Source: CAZSAT01 sp964604675 (GTDB lineage Bacteria; Myxococcota_A; UBA796; CAJQPC01). Taken from it: a stretch of DNA of 35,934 nt. Positions 1 through 6,799 of the stretch are shown here, piece by piece. The stretch is from positions 1-35,934 of the forward strand of contig CAZSAT010000074.1 in NCBI GenBank assembly GCA_964604675.1, given 5' to 3'. The position numbers and the translations under genes are program-made. Each line of letters starts with the position of its first letter. Position 1 is the first letter of the stretch. A model generated the notes under the pieces. It did no database searches, was not told where the DNA came from, and was given only the letters and a program-made list of their open reading frames with translations.

Positions 1-35
1 ACTGACCCGACGTGCCGCAATGCCGGCGGGTCGGT
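1..35 (+). other. Inverted repeat abutting the ribosome binding site of the first gene
   Basis: Bases 1-9 can pair with bases 27-35 (nine pairs, one of them G-U) around a 17-nt loop. The stem ends one base before the AGGAGGT ribosome binding site at 36-42. It could be the terminator of an upstream gene lying outside the window, or a 5'-UTR hairpin affecting access to the ribosome. There is no T-run after it. The assignment is weak because the upstream context is missing. Confidence 0.3.
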
Positions 36-42
36 AGGAGGT
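36..42 (+). promoter_or_regulatory. Strong Shine-Dalgarno site AGGAGGT
   Basis: A full AGGAGGT lies 6 nt before the GTG at 49 and fixes that start. It is one of the few canonical ribosome binding sites in a window where many first genes have none. Confidence 0.8.
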
Positions 43-48
43 CTACCA

Positions 49-1056
49 GTGACGCCTCCGCTCTCGGCCTGGCCCGCGCTCGCCGGACTCACCGCCCGCC
101 CGCTGGCCGGCGGCCTCATCAACGACACCTTCTCGGTCGGTCGGCCACCGCGAGCCGTGGTGCAGCGGCTCCACCGCATCTTCGCGCCCGAGGTCAACCT
201 CGACATCGTCGCGGTCACCGCCCACCTGGACGCGAGGGGCCTGGTCACCCCGAAGGTGCTGCCCACCGAGCACGGCTGGTGGACGGTGGATGCTGAGGGC
301 GGGTGCTGGCGGGCGCTCACGTGGGTGCCGGGCGTCACCGTGCACGCCGTCGACAGCCCTGCGCGCGCGGCCGAAGCGGGTGCTCTGGTCGCCCGCTGGC
401 ACGCCGCGACCAGCGACCTGGAGCACGACTTCGCGTTCTCACGTCCCGGGGCCCACGACACCGTGGCGCACATGGCCAAGCTGCGCGGCGTGCTGGACCA
501 GCACCGAAGCCACCGCCTCTACGAGCAGGTCGCGCCGGTCGCCCACACCATCCTCGCGTCCTGGGACCGCTGGGACGGGCGGCTGGATCTCCCGCCGCGC
601 ATCGCTCACGGCGACCTGAAGATCTCGAACCTGCGCTTCGGCGCGGACGGACGCGGGATCTGCCTGCTCGACCTCGACACGATGGGCATGCTGCCGATCG
701 ACGTCGAGCTCGGCGATGCCTGGCGCAGCTGGTGCAACCGCAAGAACGAGGACGCGAGCGACGTGCGCTTCGACGTCGAGCTGTTCGCTGCGTCGGCGGG
801 CGCCTACCTCGCGGAACAGCCGCTCGAGGCCGAGACGCGCGAGGCCCTGCCGGGCGGCGTGGAGCGCATCGGCCTCGAGCTGGCGAGTCGCTTCTGCGCC
901 GACGCGCTCGAGGAGCGCTACTTCGGCTGGTCCGTGCAGGCTGCCCCCACCCGTGGGGACCACAACCTGCTCCGGGCCAGAGGACAGCTGGCCCTGGCGC
1001 AGAGCGCCAGGGCCAGCCGACATGAGATGGAGCTCGCGCTCCGGGGTCCGTCCTAG
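49..1056 (+). CDS. APH-fold small-molecule phosphotransferase
   Basis: A 335-residue protein of the aminoglycoside phosphotransferase / homoserine kinase II / N-acetylhexosamine kinase superfamily. The N-terminal GGLINDTF (about 21-28) is the glycine-rich nucleotide loop. HGDLKISN (187-194) is the catalytic loop with its Asp and Asn, and DLDTM (208-212) is the metal-binding motif in DFG position. Such enzymes transfer the ATP gamma-phosphate to a sugar, amino alcohol or antibiotic hydroxyl in the cytoplasm. The substrate cannot be read from sequence. The GGLIN...F loop looks more like NahK-type sugar kinases than antibiotic kinases, which is an inference. The start is GTG 49, supported by AGGAGGT at 36-42. 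The last four bases overlap the convergent MC1-like gene. Confidence 0.85.
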   Translation: MTPPLSAWPALAGLTARPLAGGLINDTFSVGRPPRAVVQRLHRIFAPEVNLDIVAVTAHLDARGLVTPKVLPTEHGWWTVDAEGGCWRALTWVPGVTVHAVDSPARAAEAGALVARWHAATSDLEHDFAFSRPGAHDTVAHMAKLRGVLDQHRSHRLYEQVAPVAHTILASWDRWDGRLDLPPRIAHGDLKISNLRFGADGRGICLLDLDTMGMLPIDVELGDAWRSWCNRKNEDASDVRFDVELFAASAGAYLAEQPLEAETREALPGGVERIGLELASRFCADALEERYFGWSVQAAPTRGDHNLLRARGQLALAQSARASRHEMELALRGPS

Positions 1057-1316
1057 ACCTTCTCGACGCCCTGCTTCTTCACGTTGGCGCGCCACACCTT
1101 GTCGCCGAGCCAGCCGGGGCCGTTCTTCGGCGCCGCGACCTGCTCCCGCCAGCCCTTGAACACGTGCACCCGGTTGGTGCCGCGCTCGCGGATGCGGATG
1201 TCGGTGTGACCACGGCTTGCGGCCTTGAGGGCTGCGCCGCGAGCCTGACGGCTACAGAACACCGTCGCGCTGTCCTCACCATTGTTCTGGAGGACGAAGT
1301 ACTTCTTCTCGGCCAT
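1053..1316 (-). CDS. MC1-type (archaeal chromosomal protein) DNA-binding protein
   Basis: An 87-residue basic protein that I recognise as a homologue of methanogen chromosomal protein MC1, a monomeric DNA-bending chromatin protein of Methanosarcina and haloarchaea. Diagnostic runs are an N-terminal strand FVLQNN, then ALKAASRG (about 29-36), IRIRERGTNRVHVFKGW (about 40-56), APKNGPGW and a C-terminal KKQGVEKV. Order and spacing match archaeal MC1 (FVL, QAALKAANRG, RLRERGTKKVHVFKAW, APKNRPAW, VKKERIEK). The start ATG 1316 is preceded by AGGGGA-like bases. A TATGAT hexamer and two 12-bp palindromes lie upstream. The stop overlaps the end of the convergent kinase-like gene (CTAG shared). It may compact or bend DNA as a nucleoid-associated protein. 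The family call is firm; the cellular role is inferred. Confidence 0.85.
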   Translation of the reverse strand: MAEKKYFVLQNNGEDSATVFCSRQARGAALKAASRGHTDIRIRERGTNRVHVFKGWREQVAAPKNGPGWLGDKVWRANVKKQGVEKV

Positions 1317-1366
1317 GTGGGAATCCCCTGCATGTGGTGGGTGGAAGGCCGTTCTGGCCTGTCGAG

Positions 1367-1372
1367 ATCATA
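1367..1372 (-). promoter_or_regulatory. Putative -10 element of the MC1-like gene (TATGAT)
   Basis: Read on the minus strand the hexamer is TATGAT, differing from TATAAT at one base, in a region otherwise about 70% GC. Transcription would start near 1360, leaving a leader of about 44 nt with an AGGGGA-like ribosome binding site. No -35 hexamer at normal spacing is present; TTGACG upstream is only 12 nt away. Confidence 0.5.
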
Positions 1373-1378
1373 GTCACA

Positions 1379-1390
1379 TTGACGCGTCAA
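1379..1390. promoter_or_regulatory. Perfect 12-bp palindrome TTGACGCGTCAA
   Basis: A perfect self-complementary 12-mer that lies just upstream of the TATGAT -10 of the MC1-like gene, covering its -35 area. A dimeric regulator bound here would compete with RNA polymerase. The regulator is unknown. Confidence 0.5.
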
Positions 1391-1396
1391 GGTGAA

Positions 1397-1408
1397 GGCC
1401 TCGAGGCC
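1397..1408. repeat. Perfect 12-bp palindrome GGCCTCGAGGCC
   Basis: A second perfect palindrome, 6 bp beyond the first. It is composed mostly of G and C, so chance is more likely than for the first, but the pairing of two 12-bp palindromes in 30 bp upstream of one gene is notable. Confidence 0.35.
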
Positions 1409-1446
1409 GCGGATCAAGCGAGACGTCCAGCGAACAGGGAGGGCGT

Positions 1447-1465
1447 GGGTGTCACATCGACACCC
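1447..1465. other. Stem-loop, 7-bp perfect stem and 5-nt loop
   Basis: The arm at 1447-1453 (GGGTGTC) pairs fully with 1459-1465 (GACACCC) around ACATC. It lies in the gene-free region about 190 nt past the kinase stop. There is no T-tract on either strand. It may be a structured RNA end or incidental. Confidence 0.35.
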
Positions 1466-1597
1466 CGTAGCCCTGGCCTGGATTGGTCGTGGATCTGCTT
1501 GTAGAGCGGATCGACGAGGTGTGTCATGGGCCGATCTGCCCATATGGCGGGGCGAAGCAGAGCAACTGGGGAGACGTCGCGCGATCCTTGCTGTGCG

Positions 1598-1636
1598 ATC
1601 GGCGCGCGACGGGGCGCGCGCGGCGCGCACGCCGAT
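1598..1636 (-). terminator. GC-rich hairpin just after the kinase stop
   Basis: ATCGGCG at 1598-1604 pairs with CGCCGAT at 1630-1636. After a 2-nt bulge, four more pairs form (1605-1608 with 1624-1627). It starts about 13 nt after the kinase stop codon on the minus strand. It lacks the T-run of a classic intrinsic terminator, so the call is tentative. Confidence 0.35.
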
Positions 1637-1648
1637 GTGTCGCTCCGA

Positions 1649-3577
1649 TCAGGCCCCATCGCTGGACAGCGCGCCTGCCAGCTCCGCCCTTCGCGCGAGG
1701 TGCTCCACGACCAGCTCGGCGGTCGTCGGCGCGTCGTTGGCGTCGAGCAGGCTGCGCCTGGCCGAGGTCGCTCCGTTCGCGATCTCGAGCAGCCGCGCCA
1801 GGCTCAGCGTGAGCTCCTCCTCCAGGCGGGCGGCCCCGGCTTCGTTCGCTTCGTGGGCGTCGCGCGCAGCCATCAGCCGGGCGTGCTCTCCCACGTCCAC
1901 GGTCTCTCCGGCGCGCTGCAGGGCGTCGAGCCGCCCGAGCCTCTGCTCGACCCACGCGAGCTCGGCCAGCGACTCGGCGTCTCGGCACTGCTCGAGCTCG
2001 AGCTCGAGCGCGTCCACCCGTCGACCCAAGGCCGAGGCCTGGTCGCTTAGCCGTGCGACGACGCCGCGCAGGTCGACGCGCACCACCTCGGGCACCTCGG
2101 GCTGCTCCAGCGCCTCCTCGAGCGCGCGGAGTTGGGCCTGCACCCTGGCGCGGAGCCGCTCGCCCCGGGATCGGTCGACCACGTCCTCGACCTCCTCGCC
2201 TCCGGTCGGCGGGGGGAGCAGCCCCACGGCCTTCGGTGTGAGGCACGGGCGCAGGTCCTCGCCGTAGAGGACCCCGTAGGCCCCCAGTCGCCGTGGCCGA
2301 CGCGTCGTCGCGGTACTGTGGGCCCACACCCACGCCCCCGCCCCGCAGAAGAGGCCCGAGAACGCGAGCAGCGCGGCCAGCCGGTCGAGGTCGGCGAAGC
2401 CGCTCCACCAGGCCAGCCCGAGCAGCCAGGCGGGCATCGCGAGCCCCGCGAGCACGACGAGCGCCAGCGGCTCCGGCGCGTGCTCGAGGTCGATCGTGCG
2501 CGCGGCGTAGCCGGCACGCGCGCTGGCCCTCACGAGCCGCTCGGCCACGGCCTCGTCCACGCCGCGCACGAGCAGGCACCGCGCCACGTCCGGGCTCTGT
2601 GCGCTCAGGCTGCGCTTGGGCAGCCCGGCTTCGCGCCCGACGGCGTCCGCGAGCTCCAGGGGCCGCGTGTCGCCGTCGGGGCGGACCTCGACCGCGAAGG
2701 TGCCACGCGGGAGATGGTCCCGACACGCCTCGTGTCGGGGGCCCAGAAGCTGCGGGGGGCGCCCCTCGCGGAGGGCGTCGGCCACCTCGCCGGCGGTCTG
2801 GGGACGGTCGGCTGGGTCCGGTGCCAGGAGCGCCTCGATCACGGCCACGGTGGCCTCCCCCAGATCCGGGCGCAGGCGTCGGAGGGGCGCCTGGTCGGCC
2901 TCCAGCTGCCTGCGCAGGGTGGCGAGGGGGGTGGAGGCGGCGAAGGGCGGGGTGCCGCCCGCGGCCAGGTAGAGCACGGCACCGAGGCCGTACAGGTCGC
3001 TGCGAGGATCGCCGCGAGCGCCCTCGTAGACCTCGGGGGCGGCGTAGCCGGCGGTGCCCATGAGGGCCTGGGTGCTGCGCGCCTGCAGGTCGGAGACCCG
3101 TGCGGTGCCGAAGTCGGTCAGCACGGCGTCTTCGGCGAAGAGCAGCAGCACGTTCCCCGGGCTCACGTCACGGTGCAGCACGCCCACGGTGTGCGCTTCC
3201 GCGAGCGCCTCGGCCAGCCGCCGTCCGAGGATCACCAGGTCGGGCTCCGAGAGCCCACCGGCGCTCGCCACCGCCTCGGCCAGGGTGCGTCCGGGATGGT
3301 AGGGAAGCGCGAGGGCGTGCACACCGTCGAGCGCGTGCACCTCGTGCGCCACCAGGGCGGCCGGGTGGCGCAGCCTGCTGGCGGTCTGCACCTCGCGCTG
3401 CAGGCGTTGGCGCATGCTGGGGCTCTGGGCGAGGTGGGGGTGCAGCGCCTTCAGGGCGATGCGCTCGCCACGGAGCCGATCCTCGGCCAGGTAGACGGTC
3501 GCTGTGCCTCCGCGGCCGAGCACGCCCTGGATCGCGAAACGTCCGCCCAGGACCTGACCGACGGTGACCTCTGCCAT
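1649..3577 (-). CDS. Hanks-type Ser/Thr protein kinase with two membrane helices and a coiled-coil tail
   Basis: A 642-residue membrane kinase. The N-terminal domain (about 10-270) has the glycine loop GRGGTATVY (21-29), the ATP-anchoring Lys in ALKAL (K43), catalytic HRDVSPGN (135-142), DFG (155-157) and APE (180-182). HRDxSPxN instead of HRDxKPxN is common in myxobacterial kinases. A linker (about 290-366) has no family I recognise. Two hydrophobic helices follow at about 371-391 and 399-419, then a long Glu/Arg/Leu-rich, probably coiled-coil region (about 470-620). Both kinase and coiled coil would face the cytoplasm. Start ATG 3577 is chosen because the kinase fold begins at once and TACGAT lies 7 nt upstream. 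An in-frame ATG at 3586 overlaps that hexamer. Target proteins are unknown. Confidence 0.85.
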   Translation of the reverse strand: MAEVTVGQVLGGRFAIQGVLGRGGTATVYLAEDRLRGERIALKALHPHLAQSPSMRQRLQREVQTASRLRHPAALVAHEVHALDGVHALALPYHPGRTLAEAVASAGGLSEPDLVILGRRLAEALAEAHTVGVLHRDVSPGNVLLLFAEDAVLTDFGTARVSDLQARSTQALMGTAGYAAPEVYEGARGDPRSDLYGLGAVLYLAAGGTPPFAASTPLATLRRQLEADQAPLRRLRPDLGEATVAVIEALLAPDPADRPQTAGEVADALREGRPPQLLGPRHEACRDHLPRGTFAVEVRPDGDTRPLELADAVGREAGLPKRSLSAQSPDVARCLLVRGVDEAVAERLVRASARAGYAARTIDLEHAPEPLALVVLAGLAMPAWLLGLAWWSGFADLDRLAALLAFSGLFCGAGAWVWAHSTATTRRPRRLGAYGVLYGEDLRPCLTPKAVGLLPPPTGGEEVEDVVDRSRGERLRARVQAQLRALEEALEQPEVPEVVRVDLRGVVARLSDQASALGRRVDALELELEQCRDAESLAELAWVEQRLGRLDALQRAGETVDVGEHARLMAARDAHEANEAGAARLEEELTLSLARLLEIANGATSARRSLLDANDAPTTAELVVEHLARRAELAGALSSDGA

Positions 3578-3584
3578 GAGCGGC

Positions 3585-3590
3585 ATCGTA
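3585..3590 (-). promoter_or_regulatory. Putative -10 (TACGAT) of the kinase gene, leaderless geometry
   Basis: The minus-strand hexamer TACGAT ends 7 nt before ATG 3577. A transcript starting 6-8 nt downstream of the hexamer would begin at or next to the start codon. No Shine-Dalgarno sequence is present. Confidence 0.5.
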
Positions 3591-3604
3591 GTAGAGGCCC
3601 CGGC

Positions 3605-3610
3605 TAAGGT
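3605..3610 (+). promoter_or_regulatory. Putative -10 (TAAGGT) of the lipoprotein gene at 3609
   Basis: TAAGGT lies 7 nt before an in-frame TTG at 3618, which would give a leader MLFLLLAC like the other lipoproteins here. It overlaps the alternative GTG start at 3609. Only 14 bp separate it from the divergent kinase -10. Confidence 0.4.
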
Positions 3611-5549
3611 GTGCTGCTTGTTGTTCCTCCTGCTGGCCTGTCGCGACGGCGGCACCCCCGACACGGCTGCGGATCCCGCGCGCTGGGATCTGCCGGCGCT
3701 GGACCTGTCGCCGGGTCGCGAGGTGGCGGTGCGGAGCGTCGAGGGGCTGGCCACCCTGCGCAGCCTGCACGTGCTGCGAGAGCGCGCCACCACCTTCGCC
3801 CTCGACCGCGACGGCACGCTGTCGGTGCTCGACGCCCACTACGACCACAGCCCGGATCGCTGGTGCATCGACCCGTCGAGCTGGGCGGGCACGGGCGACG
3901 CTGCGTGGCAGGGCTCCTGCGCCGACGGGGAGGTCGAGGTGCGCCGGGGCCGGCTCGATCCGGGGCCTCCGGTGCGCGCCGTCAGCGTCGACGAAGCGGG
4001 CCTGCGCGTCTTCGTGCTCGATGCCGAGGGCGGCCTCTCGGTCGCCAGCGCCGACGTGCTCGCGGGGGACCCCTTCGCGTGGCTGCGCCTGGAGCCCTAC
4101 GCCGCCCTGGGGGTCGATGGCATCACCGAAGCGGCCATGGTGTGGGATGGGCAGGCCCTGCACGTCGCCACCGGGGAGCGCGTCACGCGGCTCGAGGGCG
4201 ACGCCGTCACCACCTCGAACCTGCAGGGCACGGTCGTGTCCGGCGTGCTGGCCGCCGGCGAGCCGTGGTGGGTGACCTCGGCGGGGGTGGAGCATGGCGG
4301 CGCGCTCGAGGGGGTCGACGCGGTCGACCTCGTGGGCACCGAACAAGGCGCGTGGATCGGGACCCTCGAAGGTGTGGTCTCTCCCGACGGCACCAGCATC
4401 GGCGTCGACGGGAGCCTCGGGTGGCTCGCGCACGACGAGCGCTCCGGCGCGGTCTGGGTGGCCACCGAGGGCGGCCTGGTGCGCCTGCTCGACGGCGAGC
4501 AGACCGCGGTCCCCCTCGATCACCCGGTCGCCGGGCTGGCCGGCGGGCCCGGCCACGAGCTCGTGGTCTGGACCGGGGACGAGGTGCGGGTGCTGGTCGA
4601 CGAAGAAGCCCTGCTGGCCGCTGGGGAGCCCCTGGAGATCTGGGCCACGACCTTCGTCGAGAAGCCCCAGACCCCGGACCAGCCTGGGGAGTGCCTGGGC
4701 GACGAGGGCCTGCAGGCGCGCGTCGCCCTCGCCAACGAGAACAGCGCATGGCTCGACGACACCCCGGCCACGTGGGCGCTCGGCGTCACGCCGAACCACC
4801 TGCGCACGGCGCGGGCCTGCGGCCTGGTCGACGAGCTCGAGCCGATCCTGAACCACCCGCGTCGGGAGGTCGGCGCGCTCATCCACGAAGAGCCCGAGGG
4901 CTGCGACGACGTGGCCTGCACCGTCGACTTCCTCGCCGAGATGGGCGCCGAGCTGGCCTGGTACGGCAGCGTGCCCACCTGGACCAGCGCCCTGGCGCCG
5001 CTCTCGGACCTCGGGCTCGACTGGCGGGCGGCCATCGTGGAGTCCGGAGCGCCCCTTCGCTACCTCTTCTTCGGTCTGTCGATCCTCGACGAGGTGCCCC
5101 ACCACGACGACCCGCGGGCCAAGGATGCCTACCCGCTGGACACCTCGGAGCTCGCGGCGGCGTGGAGCGAGGGGGGCGTCAGCTTCTACCCCATGAACAA
5201 CCTGCCAGCGTTCAACCTCGGGGGCTGTGCGAACCAGCTGCTCCTCGAGTGCCACCAGACCGGCCAGGGCTTCGGCCACAGCCTCTCGGCGGAGGACGTG
5301 GCGGTGCTCGACCTGCTCCTCGTGCGCTCGCTCGCGGTCCGCGGCGACGGGCCGGCCACCTGGAGCTTCCACCTCCCGGATCTGGGCGCCTACGACTACA
5401 CCACCGACTGCACGGTGGCCGACGGCGTCTGGAGCGGCGAAGCTTGCCAGGTGACCCTGCTGCAGGACTGGCTGACGGACGTGCACCAGCGCTACGTCCA
5501 GAACGGGCTCGCGCGCTGGGCGCTGCCTTCGGAGCTGCCGCGCCCGTGA
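3609..5549 (+). CDS. Lipoprotein with a beta-propeller-like N-terminal half, function unknown
   Basis: About 646 residues from GTG 3609, or 643 from TTG 3618. The leader LLFLLLAC ends in a lipobox Cys and Arg follows it, so it is predicted to be an outer-membrane lipoprotein if the E. coli sorting rule holds. Residues about 50-350 consist of short repeated strands with Trp, Gly and Asp turns, resembling a beta-propeller. The C-terminal 250 residues have conserved-looking segments (VALANENSAW, HEEPEGCDD, FYPMNNLPAFNLGGC) that I cannot assign; a carbohydrate-esterase or deacetylase fold is possible. Its stop overlaps the next lipoprotein start (GTGA), so the two are translated together. The start is uncertain because no ribosome binding site is visible. 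A longer frame from 3564 would run into the divergent kinase gene and spoil the signal peptide. Confidence 0.65.
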   Translation: MCCLLFLLLACRDGGTPDTAADPARWDLPALDLSPGREVAVRSVEGLATLRSLHVLRERATTFALDRDGTLSVLDAHYDHSPDRWCIDPSSWAGTGDAAWQGSCADGEVEVRRGRLDPGPPVRAVSVDEAGLRVFVLDAEGGLSVASADVLAGDPFAWLRLEPYAALGVDGITEAAMVWDGQALHVATGERVTRLEGDAVTTSNLQGTVVSGVLAAGEPWWVTSAGVEHGGALEGVDAVDLVGTEQGAWIGTLEGVVSPDGTSIGVDGSLGWLAHDERSGAVWVATEGGLVRLLDGEQTAVPLDHPVAGLAGGPGHELVVWTGDEVRVLVDEEALLAAGEPLEIWATTFVEKPQTPDQPGECLGDEGLQARVALANENSAWLDDTPATWALGVTPNHLRTARACGLVDELEPILNHPRREVGALIHEEPEGCDDVACTVDFLAEMGAELAWYGSVPTWTSALAPLSDLGLDWRAAIVESGAPLRYLFFGLSILDEVPHHDDPRAKDAYPLDTSELAAAWSEGGVSFYPMNNLPAFNLGGCANQLLLECHQTGQGFGHSLSAEDVAVLDLLLVRSLAVRGDGPATWSFHLPDLGAYDYTTDCTVADGVWSGEACQVTLLQDWLTDVHQRYVQNGLARWALPSELPRP

Positions 5550-6772
5550 TCCTGCTCTTCCTGGCCTGTCCCGGCACGATCGCGCCGCTCGACGCAGATC
5601 CCGGGCTGTTGCTGATCGTCGAGACCGGCAAGGGCCGCACGCTGTTCGTCGACCACGCCGACGGGAGCGTGCTCGGCCAGCAGTGCGTGTCCGAGCTGGA
5701 GGTCCAGGGGTGCGGGAGCGAGGGGTGCCTCTTCTTCGGGGTGGAGCACGCGCTCGTCGACGGCGACGACGCGCTCACCTTCGCCTTCACGTGGGCCGAC
5801 GACGACCAGCGCGGCAACCCGGGCGCCCTCGCCCAGGTGGTGCCGGGCCATCCGCCGAACGTGACGTGGTCCAGCACCGAGCTGGACTTCTCGGTCGCCG
5901 ACCCGGAGCTGGCGGAGCGCTGCCCGAACCCCCAGGAGCCGCTCTGCCGCCTGAACATGGTGCACGCGCTGAAGCCCTGGGACGATCAGTGGGTGGTGGC
6001 CGACACGCAGAACAGCCGGCTCCTCTGGGTCGAGACTCCGGCGGGGCCCGACGAGCCGATGGTGGTCACCGCCCGGCTCGACGACGCCGTGGAGGGCTGG
6101 GACGGCTTCTTGTGGTCGAACCACGTGCAGGTGCTCGAGGAAGGCGACCGCCGCTACGTGCTCACCACCTGGAAGGGCGGTGACTTCCCGGAGGTCGCCC
6201 CCCGCAACACCGGGCGCATCGCGCTGTGGGACGCCACCGACCCCACCGCCATCGAACACCTCTGGAGCTTTCCCGAGGAGGGCTACCTGGCGGCCGTGCA
6301 CCATGCAGAGCGCTACGGCGACCTGCTGATCTACAGCCACAGCCTGGGCGCGAGCCACGCCTTCGAGGAAGGCGACAACGGCACCGTGGGGGTGGCCACG
6401 TGGAACGGCACCGACCCGCCCACGTACCTGGCCGACCTGATCATGCCCGTCGGTCGCCCCGCCTTCGGCTTCGTGCGGGAGGCGGAGCTGGTGGGCGAGG
6501 GTGTGTTGCTCGTCACCGATTCGGGTTGCGAGAACCCCGACGTGGTCTGTGGCATCAGCGGCGGGGGAATCGTCGAGATGGCCCTGCCGGAGCTGGAGCC
6601 CACCGGCCTCACGGGCGCCTTCTCGCCCGACCACGATCAGCAGGAGATCGTGCACGGCGAGGTGCTCGGCACCTACCTCTTCCGCTCGCTGGACTACCCC
6701 TACGAAGCCGACCTGATGAGCTGGGACGAGGTCGGCCGCCAGCTCACCGAGGGCGTGGGCGCCTGCCCCTGA
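5546..6772 (+). CDS. Lipoprotein of unknown function, beta-propeller-like
   Basis: A 408-residue product from GTG 5546, which overlaps the upstream stop by GTGA. The leader MILLFLAC gives lipidation at Cys8. The mature part has alternating strands with WVVADTQNSRLLW, GRIALWDAT and YLFRSLDYPYEADL-type segments, typical of a six- or seven-bladed propeller reading out bound ligand. Paired cysteines (CVSELEVQGC, CENPDVVC) suggest disulfides in an extracytoplasmic setting. There are no recognisable catalytic residues. Being co-translated with the preceding lipoprotein suggests a two-component surface complex. I do not recognise the family. Confidence 0.7.
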   Translation: MILLFLACPGTIAPLDADPGLLLIVETGKGRTLFVDHADGSVLGQQCVSELEVQGCGSEGCLFFGVEHALVDGDDALTFAFTWADDDQRGNPGALAQVVPGHPPNVTWSSTELDFSVADPELAERCPNPQEPLCRLNMVHALKPWDDQWVVADTQNSRLLWVETPAGPDEPMVVTARLDDAVEGWDGFLWSNHVQVLEEGDRRYVLTTWKGGDFPEVAPRNTGRIALWDATDPTAIEHLWSFPEEGYLAAVHHAERYGDLLIYSHSLGASHAFEEGDNGTVGVATWNGTDPPTYLADLIMPVGRPAFGFVREAELVGEGVLLVTDSGCENPDVVCGISGGGIVEMALPELEPTGLTGAFSPDHDQQEIVHGEVLGTYLFRSLDYPYEADLMSWDEVGRQLTEGVGACP

Positions 6773-6787
6773 CCCGGGGCGCTCGGT

Positions 6788-6793
6788 TAGGCC
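6788..6793 (+). promoter_or_regulatory. Weak -10-like hexamer TAGGCC before the persulfide dioxygenase gene
   Basis: The hexamer TAGGCC stands exactly 6 nt before ATG 6800, the same spacing as the better examples, but has C at its last position. AGGGG at 6794-6798 is too close to the ATG to act as a normal ribosome binding site, which favours a leaderless reading. It is weak on its own. Confidence 0.3.
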
Positions 6794-6799
6794 AGGGGC

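Larger units (their letters stand above)
1317..1648. other. 332-bp gene-free region between the MC1-like gene and the kinase gene
   Basis: No convincing gene is seen here. The half next to the MC1-like gene holds that gene's putative promoter (TATGAT on the minus strand at 1367-1372) and two perfect 12-bp palindromes (1379-1390, 1397-1408). The middle has a perfect 7-bp stem with a 5-nt loop (1447-1453 / 1459-1465). The half next to the kinase stop has a larger GC hairpin (1598-1636). Open frames across it are basic, Arg/Ala/Ser-rich and look like high-GC shadows. Confidence 0.6.

Noticed and set aside
1053..1316. Explaining the MC1-like gene as contamination from an archaeal contig
   Set aside because: It sits in continuous sequence, overlaps a bacterial-type gene by four bases and has the same GC-rich codon usage as its neighbours.
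1367..1390. A sigma-70 promoter with TTGACG as -35 and TATGAT as -10 for the MC1 gene
   Set aside because: The spacer is only 12 bp, too short for a normal sigma-70 promoter. I keep the -10 and treat the TTGACG-containing palindrome as a possible operator.
1414..1659. Possible 81-codon gene on the minus strand in the 1317-1648 gap
   Set aside because: It overlaps the 3' end of the kinase gene, has no ribosome binding site or -10-like signal, and shows no regular secondary structure. The gap is better read as regulatory.
3564..3608. ATG at 3564 as start of the lipoprotein gene
   Set aside because: It would overlap the kinase start region and put 18 non-signal residues before the hydrophobic leader.
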